The notes under the pieces were generated by a model, which was given only the letters and a program-made list of their open reading frames with translations, was not told where the DNA came from and did not search any database. Source: Dryococelus australis (Eukaryota > Arthropoda > Insecta > Phasmatodea > Phasmatidae). From it: a DNA stretch of 64,000 bases. The position numbers and the translations under genes were made by a program. This document shows positions 1 to 10,199 of the stretch, piece by piece; position 1 is the first letter of the stretch; every line of letters begins with the position of its first letter. The stretch lies in the NCBI GenBank assembly GCA_029891345.1, contig CM057003.1, forward strand, positions 11,102,209 to 11,166,208, in the 5' to 3' direction.

Positions 1-637
1 GCACAAGTTTGAAGCTCTAATTATATTCAGTGTCAATTGGCATGTGCCGTATTGCTTGAACGAACAGAATGTGGTTAGACTGGTAAGCCTGCGTCACGAA
101 AGTATTTTGTCTTGTGTCACATTTTTCAAATCGCTGTGCCAGCCTCTCTTTCTACTAACGAAACTCCCTTAATCTTTACCTGTTGTAATGTTTGCGGGAG
201 AATTATGTACTCTCTATATTACAGTAAGAGAATTATCAGTTTTGCAATCAAATAGAAAAGTAAAATATTTTACTTTCAAACTGTGCCACTTCGTGTGACA
301 CTTCCTTTTTTTGTTATCGTTTGTTTTTGTCTTGGTTTGGGGAAATTTATTAAGTTGCTTCAGGGCAAAGCTTGCATTTGATTAATTCCTTGCTCATTAA
401 ATTTAAAAAAATTACATTAAGGTAGAGAATCAAAGAAGAAAAACAATAGAGCAAATGGAATTGTTGTAAAGTAACAGTAATTATTTGTTTGTTGATCAAC
501 TTCCTTCGGAGTAAACATAAATTTATGAAGATTTTATTTATAAAAAATAATACAGAATTACGATTTTGAAAATTTTAATTATTTATTTTGCTAACATATG
601 TGTACTTGGAAGTGTGCCTAAAGAAATGTGTATGCTT
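1..637. other. Anonymous AT-rich DNA
   Basis: AT-rich sequence with short A and T runs. I see no coding region, RNA gene or repeat matching another part of the window. Confidence 0.6.
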
Positions 638-682
638 GTCGATATCGATACTTTATCGATACTATCGACTATATCGAAAGCT
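638..682. promoter_or_regulatory. Cluster of ATCGAT/TATCGATA motifs
   Basis: About 45 bases hold four closely spaced ATCGA-type motifs, including ATATCGATA and TTATCGATA. In Drosophila, TATCGATA is the DREF-binding element and CGATA the BEAF-32 core, both common at promoters and boundaries. Only the motif cluster is seen; regulatory function is inferred. It could also be a remnant of a repeat, because a similar cluster lies at 24505-24560. Confidence 0.3.
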
Positions 683-1440
683 CCATTGCACTCGTGCGAA
701 AATCACACGTTTTTTTTCTTCTGAAATACTCAAATCATGGAGTAATGTAACGGAATTTCTTCGTGTGCTATAGAATCCACTTAATATGAGTTAATCATAT
801 CGTATAATCACTCAAGGTTAGTGAACTTTATATTATAAATATTAGGGCATATTGAAGTATTGGTATTTGTGCGCTAAAGTGTCGAAATTTTGTTGTTTAG
901 CGGTTCAACTGTAGTTATGGCGTAATTCTTCCGATGGCAACTCATTTCCATTACCGACGGATAGGGTGACATTCCCCGTTTTGCTTCCCTCCTAGAATCG
1001 CCAATAATCGATTCCGACAGAATGTCAGCTAAGAAATTATTATTTATCTGATTATCTTCTTTGCGTTAAAAACTGAAAACTGTCATTGTACAACTGACAT
1101 TCAGAAAGTGATTTGTACTAAAACCTAATCAAAATTTGTATCTTAAAAAGCATATAATTTGTGTCAGATATTTGGTTTTTGTTCAGGGGTATCCCAAGTA
1201 CTAATGGCCAAATTACATAAGTAAACCTAATTATAAATTTATGTTAACGTCACGTTATGCATGCATTTTTTATTGTGTTTCGTTTTGTAACGAAATGGTT
1301 AGTGTGATACTCAATTGATACTGATATTGTCTGTCTTAAAAAGAATCTTTAATATATTAAAAATAACCCCTCCAGTTTTGGAAGGTGGTGAACCGAGTAA
1401 AGTTATTTTATTTATTGAGATTCCTGCAATGAAAAAAATC
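683..1440. other. Anonymous AT-rich DNA
   Basis: No gene or recognisable repeat seen. A pyrimidine-poor stretch around 1330-1440 leads into the region upstream of the Gypsy relic. Confidence 0.5.
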
Positions 1441-1965
1441 TTGTGGAAAAACTAAATGGGTTTCTAATTGATAAAGGAATTGGGAACGAGGCGTTTCAGC
1501 TCGACCTCGTGTTGCCAATCTTGTCTTTTGTTGCTAAACTTTTTACATCTAAACTTTTCGATTCACGTGTACCCTGTTTCCTATGTGACAAATTTCAGCA
1601 ATACACCATGGTTATCCTAGTCTGTAGCTAGTTCCTGCGGTTGCATGGAGAAGGGGCGGTGCAGAAATGGTACCCGAGCGTGAGTTTTGGTGTGCAGGTA
1701 ATGGCTCCTTTTTTTGTGACTAACCATGTGGATATTGGTGGCAGGAAGGCATCTGTGCATCTTAATTTAGTTTTGCAAAGGGTTAAAATTTTTATTATGA
1801 CCAGTTAATGTATTGTTTTGCCTGTTGTAGCAGTAAGTTTGTGTGTACTGTAATTTTATTAGGTAAAATTTTATTTACCTTTTGTGACCTGACTCGGTCG
1901 TCGTAGTTTCAGTGTACCCAACCTAGTTAATCATGGCTTTGCTTATTGTCCCATAATTCCTTCTT
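1441..1965 (+). other. Possible 5' untranslated or LTR region of the Gypsy relic
   Basis: This segment lies directly upstream of gag-like coding sequence. A TGGTACCCGAGCG string at about 1669-1681 starts with TGG, as primer-binding sites of LTR elements do, and sits about 300 bases before the gag frame. I could not find a matching downstream repeat near 4735-5400 to prove an LTR pair, so the assignment is weak. It could equally be ordinary flanking DNA. Confidence 0.2.
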
Positions 1966-2995
1966 AAGGATGAAGTGTTACATGAGTGTACTTTAAGGGT
2001 TGTACACGCACCAGAAGATACTGCAGCTGCTCTTGGGAAAACATTGCGTGGAGCCCTTCAGGCAAATGCTGCGTGTGGCTTTGAAAGTAATTTCACTTAA
2101 CTTTATGTCGAAGCTGAATACAGCTGCTGTGCAGCTAACTTGGTAGCCATTCAGGAGATTTTGGATAGTATGGAGAATGATGCCGGTGGTTGTTCTTTCC
2201 CGAGATTTAAAACGCGTTTGACACGTCCTCGTAGGCGTACACAAAATTTAGTGGACCATTGTTCCAGTAAATTGTTTGGTATCCAAGTTAAATCCCTTGA
2301 AAATATTCTTACGCAAATTGAATGTTTACTAGCAAGGGTTGCAAAAGCTTGATTGTCGTCCCTTAGTAGTGGATCCAGTGATGTCACATATCCTTGTGTA
2401 TCAACCGTAGCAGAGCAGTTTGCCACGTTTAGCATTAGTGTTCCATCCTCAAGTGTCCAGTACCTACCACATTTCAGTGAGAACATTCCCGGCGATAAAC
2501 CTGTTCCCATTGCCTGTACCACAACCCAACTCAACACCTTTGAGCCACATTTCATTTCACCCCCGAATTTTAACACTAGTGTCTTTGGAAACATTACACA
2601 TCCCTTGGAACAATGTTACAAAATTTATTCTCTCAATGCTGGTCCTCTGAGTGAAAGCGCTAGAGTTGCAATTGCCCATCGGGCCACATTCAATGATTTT
2701 CATGAGGACATTTTCAACTTTATGTTCCATCCAGGCTTCGCACTCGCCTTTAGCTGAGAATGATCAGCTGGTTACAGAATCCCGGAGAATAATTCACCAT
2801 ATATGTTAACAGTATTAGGGAATCCACAACAGTTCTCAGTCTCCCATTATTTGAAAGTGAAGTGGTTGATACCATTCTTGAAGTTTTGGCACCACAGGAG
2901 CGCTCGCAGTCGGGGTTTGTCGCCAAGCAACATTATTTTGCTGTCCTTGATAGGATGTGCATTCACTTCCCAGAATATACGGTAAGCAGATTATA
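1966..2995 (+). pseudogene. Degenerate Gag-like coding region of a Ty3/Gypsy element
   Basis: One frame stays open from 1966 to 2757 apart from stop codons at 2098 and 2350, and a second frame continues the coding signal from 2829 to about 2992 with a Gag-like helical, acidic composition (FESEVVDTILEVLAPQERSQ). No ATG start is assigned. Length, position upstream of an aspartic protease motif and same-strand order fit a Gag polyprotein. No zinc-knuckle CCHC box was found, although the stretch 3100-3250 may be the corroded nucleocapsid part. Several stops and a frameshift make it non-functional. The Gag call rests mostly on context; the broken open reading is seen directly. Confidence 0.6.
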
Positions 2996-3410
2996 AACGT
3001 GAGTTATTCCATCGTAATGGTCAGAATAGGTTTAAAAAGATAACCATATCATCAGATGCTGAAGTCAACAATGTGACACCAACATCAGTACCGAAGAACA
3101 AGAAACTAGTTCAAGTGATACTAGCCCTTCCTCTCCATCCAAACGTAAACCTCCTGTATGCGATTCACGAAACAAGTTGGGCATAGTGCACGAAACTGCT
3201 GACAAGTGAAAAACACCTTGAGTGAGGGTAAGAAGTGAGCGCTCACCCTCGACACGAAACAAGCTTGGCAAACACTCAGTATAATGCTCACATTTTAAAA
3301 TCTCTTGGAGTTAGCTTGTTATTTTAAATCTGGTTTTGGCCCTACTCAACATACTGTTAGTGAATAACCATTGGACTTGTACCTAAGTACCCCCCTGTGT
3401 TGAGGTGAGT

Positions 3411-3735
3411 CTAGGACCCATTGCTTTTAACACTTTGGTTGATTCTGGTTCTGCTCGAACCACCATTTCTGCTCAACTTTTGACAAACTGCAAAAATTTA
3501 AGTTGGTGAAAAATATTGTTCCTAGTCAACTTCAGTGCTGTACTGCATCAAGAGAACCATAGCCTAGTTTGGGTTATGCTATAATAAAATTGGAAATAGC
3601 ATGTTTTACTTGGTTACATGAGTGTTTGATAGCAAAAACCTAAAGTTCTGAATTAATTCTTGGGGCAGATTTCATGATATCTACTGGGTTGGTGTTAGAT
3701 TTATAAGCGCAGCACATTTTCTTTAAGTTTACAAC
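3411..3735 (+). pseudogene. Retroviral-type aspartic protease relic of the Gypsy element
   Basis: The frame opening at 3411 reads LGPIAFNTLVDSGSARTTIS, with the aspartic protease active-site motif D-S-G at 3441-3449. Near 3660-3710 the sequence reads ILGADFMISTGLVLDL, matching the ILGADFL-type flap/C-terminal motif of Gypsy proteases, followed by a stop. The two motifs lie in different frames, so the domain has suffered indels. In an active element it would cut the Gag-Pol polyprotein. Confidence 0.75.
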
Positions 3736-3835
3736 TGAAAACAAAATACCGTTAATAGGCTCACAATTGCATAACCTATTGTATGAAATTCAGTCAAATT
3801 CGGTATCTAAGCCAGTTACTAATGAGTAGGAACAT

Positions 3836-4735
3836 TTGGTTTGTAATCAGCGGGAGGCCATTGAAATGTTTCGTAAACAGTTTCCTAAGGTTTTGACATC
3901 AAAATTATGTTTGACAGATTTTATGGAATATGAATTTAAGTTACTTAGTAACGAATGTGTAAAAAGTAATCCATATCGTTTGGCTCCTCCACAAATGGAC
4001 ATTTTTAGGTACCAAGTACAGGACTTATTGGATAAGGGTGTCATTGAGACATCCACGTTTCGTTATGCTAGTCCTGCATTTTTGGTCCCAAAACCTAATC
4101 AAAATTATAGGATGGTAGTTGATTACCGCAAAGTAAACCACAAGTTCGAAATAGACTCTGCCCCGTTATGTGACCTAAATTCTGCATTTCACTGGTTTGG
4201 CAAGGCAAAATTCTTCATGACAATTGATCTTAATTCGGTCAACCACCAAATTCCTCTTGCCAAATCATAAAAACCTATCACTAGTTACCGTGTGTCATTG
4301 AATCCATATTAATTCACGAGGGTTCCGTTTGGTTTGGCAACTGGTGCCCAGGTTCTCACACATCTGTTACATCGCATTTTCCATTATGTAAAATCCAAAT
4401 TGTTTATAATTACCTTGATGATCAGGTTGTTTACTCGCAGCGTATGGAAGAGCATTAGAAACATCTAAAAGAGGTGTTTACTACGTTGCAAAAGGCTGGC
4501 ATCACTGTGAACCCAGCAAAGGTTACATTCGCTATTCAAGAAATATTCTTTTTGGACATAAAATTTCATCCAAGGGCATTTCCATTGACCCCGAACGAAC
4601 AAAACATTACAGAATTTTCCTCCGCCCCATGTTTCCAAAAGTATCACCCGGTTTATAGGTACGGTACAGTTATTCGGCAAATTCATTTCTCATCTAACCC
4701 TTTCACACCTACTTTAATTTAGCGTTTCAGGTGTT
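3836..4735 (+). pseudogene. Ty3/Gypsy reverse transcriptase relic
   Basis: The first open piece (3836-4270) carries the hallmarks of a Gypsy polymerase: a PYRLAPPQ-like start, DLLDKGVIETSTFRYASPAF, LVPKPNQNYRMVVDYRKVN, and the catalytic motif A region FMTIDLNSVNHQIPL. After a stop at 4268 the same frame continues with VPFGLATGAQVLTHLLHRIF. A frameshift near 4385 then leads to the catalytic box YLDD at 4411-4422 and on to EVFTTLQKAGITVNPAKVTF. A further stop lies at 4456. The signal fades by about 4735 and RNase H and integrase were not found, so the 3' half of pol is missing or unrecognisable. The catalytic aspartates survive but the gene is broken. Confidence 0.9.
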
Positions 4736-5460
4736 GCAAACAAAAACTTTTATGATTCGTGCTGCACTTACATTGACATAACACTTGTTTCTACGTTACA
4801 GCCAATGAGATGTATGTTATATGTTCAGCTACAGTAATATGAACCAATTATGATCTAGACCAACAAGACTGTTTGCGAATCAATTACCAACGTGAAAGAC
4901 CATCGATAATTGAACTTCGCAGTGTGCAGTACACACCAAAAATTACCCACATGTGCGAAATGTACACAATTTTTAGAGCTAGTGATTTTTCGCGAAAAAA
5001 TCTGAGTACAGGGTAGACTTCATTACTAAGAACCCAACAGTAGTTTGTCTACTGTCATTGGTTGCTGTCTGCTTAAGAAGTCTTTTGTTTATTTGACCGG
5101 GACACACAGAATTCGGCAACATCGGCACGGCTCCTACGTGATTCGTGTGCAGGCAGTCAACACGTGTCAAGGAGTAAATCCGCCAATCAAGATAGGTAAA
5201 CGACCATACAGTGTTTTGAAATATATATTGTCGAATTATTTTCGCGAAATTTCACTACCCCTAACAATGGTGTACACTGGGTCTGAATGCAAAATTCAAG
5301 GGGGGCGAAAAACAGTAAAAGTCTTTCGAAACCTTAAATGGGACATAACACATCCACATGTGCTCCGTATGGCTGATTTCAATGGGTAAAATATTTAGGA
5401 TGTCCAGTATTCAAAATATACTAATTAAAAGCATTAATATTTAATCAGTAATAATTTTAG
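4736..5460. other. Unassigned flank of the Gypsy relic
   Basis: An open stretch on the plus strand at 5045-5389 starts at TTG, has no recognisable motif and is probably chance. No long terminal repeat matching the upstream side was found. Confidence 0.5.
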
Positions 5461-5535
5461 TAGTGGTTTCTGAGGGGGGAGGGGGTAGTGCTTGGACGCA
5501 AGCGATCGAAGCTCGAGTCTCGATGGCGATTCCAG
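5461..5535 (+). repeat. Possible tRNA-like fragment
   Basis: A short segment with GCTCGAGTCTCG (5511-5522), resembling a degenerate pol III B box (GGTTCGANTCC), followed by a T-rich run. It resembles the tRNA-like cores of family B (46142-46208), but no paired stems could be confirmed. Confidence 0.25.
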
Positions 5536-5760
5536 TTTTTTTTATTTAATATAACCGAAACGCTTTAATCTACGTAAAGTCAAACAAATCTTTAGTTGCA
5601 CCAACCAAATCTTTGTTTCGGGGAACCAGAAAAGAGCAACAAAATAATTTGGGTTTCAACAACAAACTATTTTATTGCCTCTAAACAAAATTCCATTGAG
5701 TTTTACCAAACAACCATTGTTTGATTCGACAATTTTTTTTCCCCGTATTGGTACTGAGCG
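5536..5760. other. Unassigned AT-rich DNA
   Basis: No coding sequence. It contains a GTTGCACCAACCAAATC string (5595-5611) reminiscent of the family D terminus, but no partner end was found. Confidence 0.4.
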
Positions 5761-6014
5761 AGTGGTGTGTAAAGATTTGCGTGGCTCTTAACATCGAGGT
5801 GTTGAGAGCCGATGAGGGTGAAGCGAGGTGAGTACAGAGCTTCACTGGAATGCAAGTGCAGGGGAAAACGGGAGGTTCCCGAGAAAACCCGCCGGCAACG
5901 GAATCGTCCAGAATTATTCCCACGTGCGAAAATCCGAGAGCAATCCTACCGGGAATCGGGATCGGTTCGCCTAGGTGGGAGGCGAGTAGTCTGTCCACTA
6001 CACCAACGCGGCCC
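5761..6014 (-). mobile_element. tRNA-derived SINE, copy 1
   Basis: Read on the minus strand it shows the family order: tRNA-like head with the GTGTAGTGG-type box A region, CGAACC plus a degraded box B, a body with CGGGTTTTCTCGGG, and a tail ending in TCTTAACA-type hairpin sequence. Eleven other copies in this window share the body and the tail (GCTCTTAAGACCTCG...GTTAAGAGCC). SINEs are transcribed by RNA polymerase III and mobilised by a LINE enzyme. This copy is nearly full length but has substitutions in box B. Confidence 0.85.
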
Positions 6015-6067
6015 CTGCGAGTGAATCAGGTTTCCCACGGGCGGTGGGTAGCCTTCAAATACAGCGT

Positions 6068-6100
6068 CTTCCTCCTCCTCCTCCTCCTCCTCCTCCTCCC
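6068..6100. repeat. (CCT)n microsatellite
   Basis: About ten consecutive CTC/CCT triplets beside SINE copy 1. Confidence 0.95.
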
Positions 6101-6569
6101 ACCCGGCCACTTCAACAGCAACTTGCCAGCGACTGACACCATCGCCGGCTTCGACCAATCTTGGGATCCGGTTCCCCCCTCCCCCCCTCCGCTCACGAAG
6201 GGCTGTTTGTAGGGTGCAGCGGAGTGACACACTTTCGTCGGCACGCGGGGAGATCTCGCGTTACACCCGCCGCGCTTTGACCCTTTATAGGTTGCGGGGA
6301 GAAACTGCAGCCCTGAGTTCGACGACCTCCTCGCCGTCGTCCACAGTGGCTTCCATGTGGGAGGACACGCCCACGCGTCGACATCGAGCCGCCTGTGCAA
6401 CTGGACAATTTGCTTCTCTAGCCCGCGCCCATAGCGAGTACCAATGTTTCTGCTCTCGCTCTAGTAGTGGACCAAGTACCGGCCATAGAGAAGGTAAGTC
6501 TACAGAGGCGAAATGGCGTGGGGCTGTGTTTGTCTCTGTGATACACCTAACCGTTTGCAAGTTCACATT
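6101..6569. other. GC- and CpG-rich block with a consensus splice-donor string
   Basis: GC-rich, CpG-rich DNA in an AT-rich neighbourhood. It contains GAAGGTAAGTC at about 6489-6499, a near-perfect 5' splice-site string, and a CCCTTTATAGG string near 6281. Overlapping open frames exist on both strands, as expected in GC-rich DNA, and none resembles a known protein. A non-coding first exon or promoter is conceivable but unproven. Confidence 0.3.
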
Positions 6570-7030
6570 TCGTCCACTTCAACATCGTAGTGCAGTTGAC
6601 GTCACGGCGCGTGTGTAACGGGTGCCTCGACGCTCTCTCGTGAGTGGCCGCAGTACATTCATTTTCTCCCAGCTCCACTCTGGTTACTTACTGGTTCCTG
6701 CTGCGTGCGTCGACTGCGTACAGCACTGAGAAAGCACCAGCTTACCTTGCAACAATTCACCACACGTGGCGGTTACTAGGATAGGGACCTATACGCTCAA
6801 TGATTGGCTACGCGAAACTCTGAGAACGAGCCTTGTGTCTGAATGGCTCCCGCGTCCTGCGATTCCGAAATATTCCCTGTTGACTGGGTTACGAGGCGCT
6901 CATTGGCGAACGGCCTTCCGGCGTGAGGCGCCATTTTCCTGGCGTGTGCTACGGGATTTCGCAGGATTAATTGAGTGTTTCACCTCTGTGTTCTTATTTA
7001 CTCCGTGGTGCGGCGCGGAAATCGCATGAC
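6570..7030 (+). repeat. Dispersed GC-rich repeat, family E, copy 1
   Basis: Three short modules recur elsewhere in the window: a GCAGTTGACGTCAC module (about 6591), a CCAGCTCCACTCTGG module (about 6669) and a CATTGGCGAACGG...GCCATTTTCCTGGCGTG module (6901-6947). Related modules occur at 10571-10720, 11190-11240 and 39287-39357. No coding motif, and the element type is unknown. Confidence 0.45.
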
Positions 7031-7948
7031 GATGTAAATATAAAGGGACTCGTAAAACTTCACGAATTCGTTTTACTACACGTTAGATTTCAACACACGT
7101 CATTTTTTGTTAAGTATGCGATTGGATAGCAGTTTATGTGACACGCCCAGGGGAACTATGAGCCAATAACCAAACAAAGAATCCCCTACCGCATTGTACG
7201 AGATAAAACTGGCTATACATAGGCGTAGTGGCCAGTGAACAGAAAACTGAGGTCCGAAAATAAATAGGACAGTGAAGTCTAGTATACGGAAAAATTTTCC
7301 TTTTCACAAGTATAAAAACGTGATTATTAGAGGTCAGTAAAATTGGTCAACTTTAGTGATCCTTTCATGATTACGTCACAATGGTTTCGACACGCCGTGG
7401 ACAAATCTTCTGCCAGTAACAAACAGAAATAAATAAGATTACCGTATCACAAGTAATCAAGTTTTAAAGAAAATAACAAAATATATTTATACGCCAGTAG
7501 TTAATGACTAAACATTTGTGGAACGAGCATGTGAAAGAGAGAGCAGCCTAGACTTCTGCCAAATGAATGCATGAAATTCACGTCCCTCTAGTGATTATCA
7601 TTCGCTCGTAAAGTAAAAAAAAAAGTAATAACGACGGGAGAAAAAAATGAAATGAACTCACGTTACTTACGTGACATAATGGCCAACACCGTTGTCCATT
7701 AGAGTTACAGCGACGAAATCAAGAATTTCGCAGAAAGTGGTAACCAATTAGACCACGAAATTAATACCAACACGACATGATTTTACGATCTCACCAAGTG
7801 GTTTGTAGTTCCGACTGCAAGGTCATGCCGGGAAAGTTTCTCAACAAGTGTTGCCCCTTACCCACACACATCAGGTTTCGTTCCTAATAAAACAGAAGAC
7901 GCACAAGTTAAATAAATATTAATTTGCGGCTATTTTTTTCTAGATAAC
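7031..7948. other. Anonymous AT-rich DNA
   Basis: No open frame of note and no repeat matching another part of the window. Confidence 0.6.
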
Positions 7949-7950
7949 TA

Positions 7951-8376
7951 TAGGCTGTTCACGATAAAGTGAGCACTTTTGAACTCAACCTTAGAAAAAA
8001 GTCACTGTCCCTGCCTGCATATATTTTATCGGGCGCACTGAGTGGCATGCGCTAATAAAAGTTGGTAATGATGGATGGAAAGTAGTTCAACAAGTTAACG
8101 TCGAATAATAAGTGTTACGAAACAATTTGTGATAACTTAAATTATTCCTTTCGCTTTCAGTTTTTTTTTTTTTATGCACCGAAGTGTGCAAATGACCATA
8201 GTTGTAAAATGTTTACTTTTCTAATAATTTAACAGTTTCGCCTGACCGTCGCATGAATAAAGTGACGAGGTCCATAACAATGTTCATTTTACATATGACG
8301 CAAGGATACACAATGTTCTTAGATGTAGATCTTAAGCAGGGCTTTCAAAAGTGCTAATTTTACCGTGAACAGCCTA
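7951..8376 (+). mobile_element. MITE family A, long subfamily (A1), copy 1
   Basis: Terminal inverted repeats of about 31 bp begin TAGGCTGTTCACGATAAAG and end with the complementary CTTTCAAAAGTGCTAATTTTACCGTGAACAGCCTA. TA dinucleotides flank both ends (7949-7950 and 8377-8378), as expected for a TA target duplication. It is non-coding and 426 bp. The TA target points to a Tc1/mariner-like mobiliser, but the terminal sequence alone does not settle the superfamily. Related A1 copies: 44986-45400, 48091-48489 (inverted) and 52661-53034. Confidence 0.88.
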
Positions 8377-8384
8377 TAGCTCCC

Positions 8385-8480
8385 AAGCCCATGTGGTAGA
8401 GAATATTTCGAAGGGGATTCTCCCGGGGTTCGAAGTTTTCTCGAGGTACTCCAGGTTCCTTCACCTTTCTCGCACTACCG
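8385..8480 (+). repeat. tRNA-like SINE-type fragment (second type)
   Basis: TGGTAGAGAATATTTCG followed about 25 bases later by CCGGGGTTCGAAG resembles pol III boxes A and B in a tRNA-like head different from the main SINE family. No second copy is visible in this window, so the assignment is tentative. Confidence 0.35.
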
Positions 8481-8612
8481 CTGCTTCACGCACATATAAT
8501 ACCGATTGGTTCAACTCTCGGGCGTGAACTTCGGGCAGGGCAGCCATTGTCTAGTCCATGCTGTTCACTCTGTCCGGAGGCTGAAACTGCATTTGTATTT
8601 ACATTTTTTCGT

Positions 8613-8833
8613 GGAGTGGAGAGAGGATTGTAGAGATTCGGACGTAACATCGAGGTCTTGACAGCCAACGGAGGCGAAACGAGGTGAGTCTGAAGCAGCG
8701 CCGGAATGCAAGTGCGGGGGAAACGGAAGATCTCCGAGAAAACCCGCCGACCAGCGGCATCGTCCGGCACGATTCCCACGTGCGACCCCGCCGGGAAGCG
8801 AGTAGTCTGGCCACTACACCACCGCGACTCCAC
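8613..8833 (-). mobile_element. tRNA-derived SINE, copy 2
   Basis: Minus-strand copy with a GTGTAGTGG-type head and an intact body and tail, but lacking part of the head around box B. A near-perfect target duplication of about 12 bp flanks it: TACATTTTTTCGT at 8600-8612 and TACATTTTTCGT at 8834-8845. That is typical of LINE-type target-primed insertion. Confidence 0.9.
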
Positions 8834-8879
8834 TACATTTTTCGTACTCACGTGTACAGAAATATTTGTGCAGTGTACT

Positions 8880-9249
8880 GAGACGAAGGGAGAGGGATGG
8901 AGTTACTGGCTGGATGCTAACAGCGGCGGCAGATGTTCCTCAAGGTCGAGTGGGATAAAGTTTCCATATAGCGAGGTGGACTGCACCTCGCAGCAGATGA
9001 GCTCGTTACCTCGCCCCGAGCGAGCATCTGTCGGCGTGTTTGATCTCTGAGGTCGGTCCACGTAGCGCCATTGTTCCGGCCTCGAGACGTAAGACATTGC
9101 TCGCCGACCCCCGGCTACCGGGCGCTCGTAATAGGGCCTCCTGTTTTATGCCTTCTTCTGCAGCGTCGTCGAGGCGAGAGCATCTTCTGGGAAGACTCTG
9201 CGGTCATTACGGCTAGCTCCGCTAACCCCGACTACATTACCTACGACTT
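8880..9249. other. GC-rich block; first half of a duplicated segment
   Basis: CpG-rich DNA with no recognised gene. The part at 9127-9205 (starting CGTAATAGGGCCTCCTG) is homologous to 9845-9928 on the other side of MITE D copy 1. Confidence 0.45.
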
Positions 9250-9252
9250 TTA

Positions 9253-9815
9253 GGGCCGGTTGCACCAACATCGCCCCCGATCCGAGATCGAATGATCCTA
9301 GTTACGAATCAGAATCTAGTTCGATCTTTGTTCCAATGTAAAAGTGTTGCACCAACGAAATTTCATGATTCTGGATATCCGATTCGTCGATCTTGGAGAG
9401 ATCGATATTAAGTATGAGACAAATTTTGCTATTGGTTTGTAATACATGACGTCATGCAAGTAGGCGTATTTTTCATAGCAGATAGAACTATATGTGCGAT
9501 TTTTATCTGTTTTAAGAGAATTATTGTTGTACGAGTTTTACTGAATAATACTCAAGTACGTATAATGTTGATTTAATTTCCCAAGAAAATAATCGAACGT
9601 AGTTCTATCTGTTGGTGTATTTTCAAACCACATTTGTCGACGATTACTGCTGATCTCGTATAGAGATTTCAAACCGCCAACCTCGGCGGTTTGAAATGAA
9701 TTTAATCTCGATCTCCAGTCCAGCTCTGAACTCGAATGGCGCAACAGTTTCCAGTGTCGATCTTAGATACGATCTCGGATCGAGTTTCGAACCACGATGG
9801 GGTGCAACCGGCCCC
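9253..9815 (+). mobile_element. MITE family D, copy 1
   Basis: Ends GGGCCGGTTGCACCA and the inverse GGTGCAACCGGCCCC. TTA lies immediately outside both ends (9250-9252 and 9816-9818), so this is a 563-bp element with a 3-bp TTA target duplication. TTA/TWA targets with GGG-starting termini are typical of PIF/Harbinger MITEs, though superfamily is inferred. A second terminal-type motif GTTGCACCAAC recurs internally near 9349. A perfect 13-bp stem hairpin lies at 9666-9697. Copy 2 is at 62782-63346. No transposase is encoded. Confidence 0.88.
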
Positions 9816-9844
9816 TTAGTCGTGGTGTTGGCGTGGCCAGCATG

Positions 9845-9928
9845 CGTAATAAGACCTCCTGCTTTGTGCCTCCTCGGTCCTCTCGTGTCGAGGATACACT
9901 GCGGCCAATACGGCGAGCTATTCTGGCC
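9845..9928 (+). repeat. Second half of duplicated GC-rich segment
   Basis: Starts CGTAATAAGACCTCCTGC and aligns over about 80 bases with 9127-9205. MITE D copy 1 lies between the two. Confidence 0.6.
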
Positions 9929-9937
9929 TCCAAAGGA

Positions 9938-10199
9938 GCCGCGGTGGTGTGGTGGTTAGATTGGTCATCTCCTACTTAGGCGAACCGGGTTCAATTCCCG
10001 GCGGGGTCACTCTCGAATTTTCGCCCGTGGGAAATCGTGCCGGATGATGCCGCTATATGGCGGGTTTTCTTGGGGATCTCCCATTTCCCCAGCCCTTGCA
10101 TTAAGGGGGAGGCTCCATACACCTCACTTCACCCTCGCCCACGCCGGCTCTTAAGACCTCGCTGTTAAGAGCCGTCCACACCTCTTCACTCCTCACTCT
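9938..10199 (+). mobile_element. tRNA-derived SINE, copy 3 (best plus-strand reference)
   Basis: Box A region GTGTGGTGGTTAGATTGG is followed by box B GGTTCAATTCCCGG (about 9989-10002), then the body with GGCGGGTTTTCTTGGGGATC. The tail has an imperfect inverted repeat, CTCTTAAGACCTCGCTGTTAAGAG, leading to CACACCTCTTCACTCCTCAC. This is the most complete copy. No clear target duplication was found. Confidence 0.9.

Noticed and set aside
2151..2594. 147-codon minus-strand frame
   Set aside because: Shadow of the Gag-like frame on the plus strand.
9938..10010. Functional tRNA gene at the SINE head
   Set aside because: Boxes A and B are present, but the sequence continues into the repeated SINE body and no acceptor stem closes.
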